The position numbers and the translations under genes were made by a program. Positions 48,190 to 48,865 of a DNA stretch of 48,865 nucleotides are shown piece by piece. Source of the stretch: Bacillota bacterium (GTDB lineage: Bacteria; Bacillota; Clostridia; Lachnospirales; Lachnospiraceae); contig JAEZKU010000066.1 in assembly GCA_023436065.1 (NCBI GenBank), forward strand, positions 1-48,865. Reading direction: 5' to 3'. Position 1 is the stretch's first letter. The number at the start of each line of letters is the position of its first letter. Under the pieces are notes generated by a model that ran no database searches, was not told where the DNA came from, and saw nothing but the letters and a program-made list of their open reading frames with translations.

Positions 48190-48672
48190 ATGCAATTGCA
48201 GGAAATAACGGAAGAATATCGAGACAGGGTTAATCAGATTTTGAAGCAGGAATGGAATTGTCCTCCTTCCATCTCAAAAGGAATAGCAATTGATACAACA
48301 GTACTGCCCGGCTTTCTCTTTGTTGAAAAGAATGCAATCAAAGGAGTAGTAACCTATCATATTCAGAATGAAGAATGCGAGATTGTCACACTCAATAGTT
48401 TTGAGGAAAATAGAGGAATAGGGACTTCTCTGATTACAAAGGTACTTACCATTGCCAGGGAGAACAAGTGTAAAAGACTATGGTTAATCACAACAAATGA
48501 TGATATCAATGCCATTCGATTCTATCAAAGGAAAGGCTTTGACTTAAAAGCAGCGCATATCAATGCCATGGAGGTTTCAAGAAAGCTGAAACCAAGTATA
48601 CCGCTCATCGGAATGGATCAAATTCCAATCAAGCATGAGCTGGAATTTGAAATCCTACTTGATATGGAATAG
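48190..48672 (+). CDS. GNAT-family N-acetyltransferase
   Basis: A 160-residue acetyltransferase. The acetyl-CoA motif is ENRGIGTSLITKVLTIARE, preceded by GVVTYHIQNEECEIVTLNSF and followed by LWLITTNDDINAIRFYQRKGFDL, a full GNAT core. The C-terminal 40 residues (SRKLKPSIPLIGMDQIPIKHELEFEI) fit a group of small GNAT proteins where this tail closes the fold. Substrate unknown. GAGGAG precedes the ATG. It probably shares a transcript with the Ntn-hydrolase gene. Confidence 0.9.
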   Translation: MQLQEITEEYRDRVNQILKQEWNCPPSISKGIAIDTTVLPGFLFVEKNAIKGVVTYHIQNEECEIVTLNSFEENRGIGTSLITKVLTIARENKCKRLWLITTNDDINAIRFYQRKGFDLKAAHINAMEVSRKLKPSIPLIGMDQIPIKHELEFEILLDME

Positions 48673-48865
48673 TGCGAAGCACCTTTTGACACTTTAACCT
48701 TTAAAGGAAAGGAAATTCCTCCGGATTTGCTCTTAATAAGGTTGAGTGAAAAAGTAAATTCATGATTATTTGAAAGCTATGACTTTGCAGGACTAAAATC
48801 GCTCTTTATCAGTTTACGTGGTTCTAAAATAGCAGTATAATGCACTTATAGACGTCTGTTTCTAT
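48673..48865. other. Window-end spacer
   Basis: 193 bases without a gene. No convincing terminator or promoter is visible. Confidence 0.5.

Noticed and set aside
1..48865. tRNA, rRNA, CRISPR arrays, insertion sequences or prophage genes
   Set aside because: No cloverleaf with tRNA consensus, regularly spaced repeats, transposase/integrase motifs or phage structural genes were seen on either strand.

Overview
This 48.9 kb window looks like chromosome from a low-GC, anaerobic, plant-polysaccharide-degrading member of the Clostridia, most likely Lachnospiraceae (Lachnoclostridium-like). The reasons are AT-rich spacers with strong GGAGG ribosome sites, a pyruvate phosphate dikinase beside a classical pyruvate kinase, a single-chain glycyl-tRNA synthetase, an era-yqzL-recO order, cytoplasmic GH2, GH31 and GH43 enzymes without signal peptides, and an FMN riboswitch in front of ribDEBAH. 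The species is an inference. I saw no phage, insertion sequence, tRNA, rRNA or CRISPR array.

Layout. 1-2.7 kb (minus strand): a DUF1461 membrane protein followed by pyruvate kinase, then a cold-shock gene with its own promoter and terminator. 2.9-13.1 kb (plus): an M16C zinc peptidase, era, a YqzL-like small protein overlapping recO, a lipoprotein, glycyl-tRNA synthetase, a strongly structured 160-nt element that may be an RNA gene, and ppdK. 13.1-15.2 kb is a decaying stretch. It holds a DUF6774-like small gene, the fossil 3' end of a second ppdK with its terminator, and an AraC-VOC regulator broken by an internal deletion. 15.2-19.9 kb: an AraC regulator divergent from a beta-mannosidase, then an NHL propeller protein.

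20.1-31.7 kb is the centrepiece, a 13-gene sulfate assimilation operon behind one near-consensus promoter. It encodes sulfate uptake (sbp-cysTWA), activation to APS (cysDN), APS reduction (aprAB type), sulfite reduction (siroheme enzyme with ferredoxin domain), and a protein-thiocarboxylate sulfur relay. The relay comprises a TusA-like protein, a ThiS-like carrier with a masked C terminus, a ThiF/MoeB-like activating enzyme and a JAMM protease. The set closely resembles the HcyS/HcyF/HcyD/Sir pathway described in Wolinella for homocysteine synthesis. The 5' leader holds two dyads and a 21-codon ORF ending Arg-Cys-Cys-Gly, a plausible cysteine-sensing leader peptide.

32-38 kb: a GH43-CBM6 arabinofuranosidase-like enzyme, then the minus-strand riboflavin operon (ribD, ribE, ribBA, ribH and a HAD phosphatase) under an FMN riboswitch with two successive terminators. 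38-48.9 kb: a UvrX-like Y-family polymerase with a YolD-like partner, a fragment of a metallo-beta-lactamase-fold gene, a GH31 glycosidase behind an 18-bp perfect palindrome, a SugE/Gdx transporter behind a promoter-plus-terminator leader, and a GNAT acetyltransferase whose leader has the parts of an ermC-like translational attenuator. These are followed by a TraB-family membrane protein, a TetR regulator with an operator over its promoter and a CPBP protease in the same operon, an Ntn-hydrolase, and a final GNAT.

The strongest candidates for new biology are the thiocarboxylate sulfur relay inside the sulfate operon together with its Cys-Cys leader peptide, and the attenuator-controlled acetyltransferase. 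The structured element before ppdK and the sugE leader are next. All family calls come from motif recognition by eye; no database search was run.
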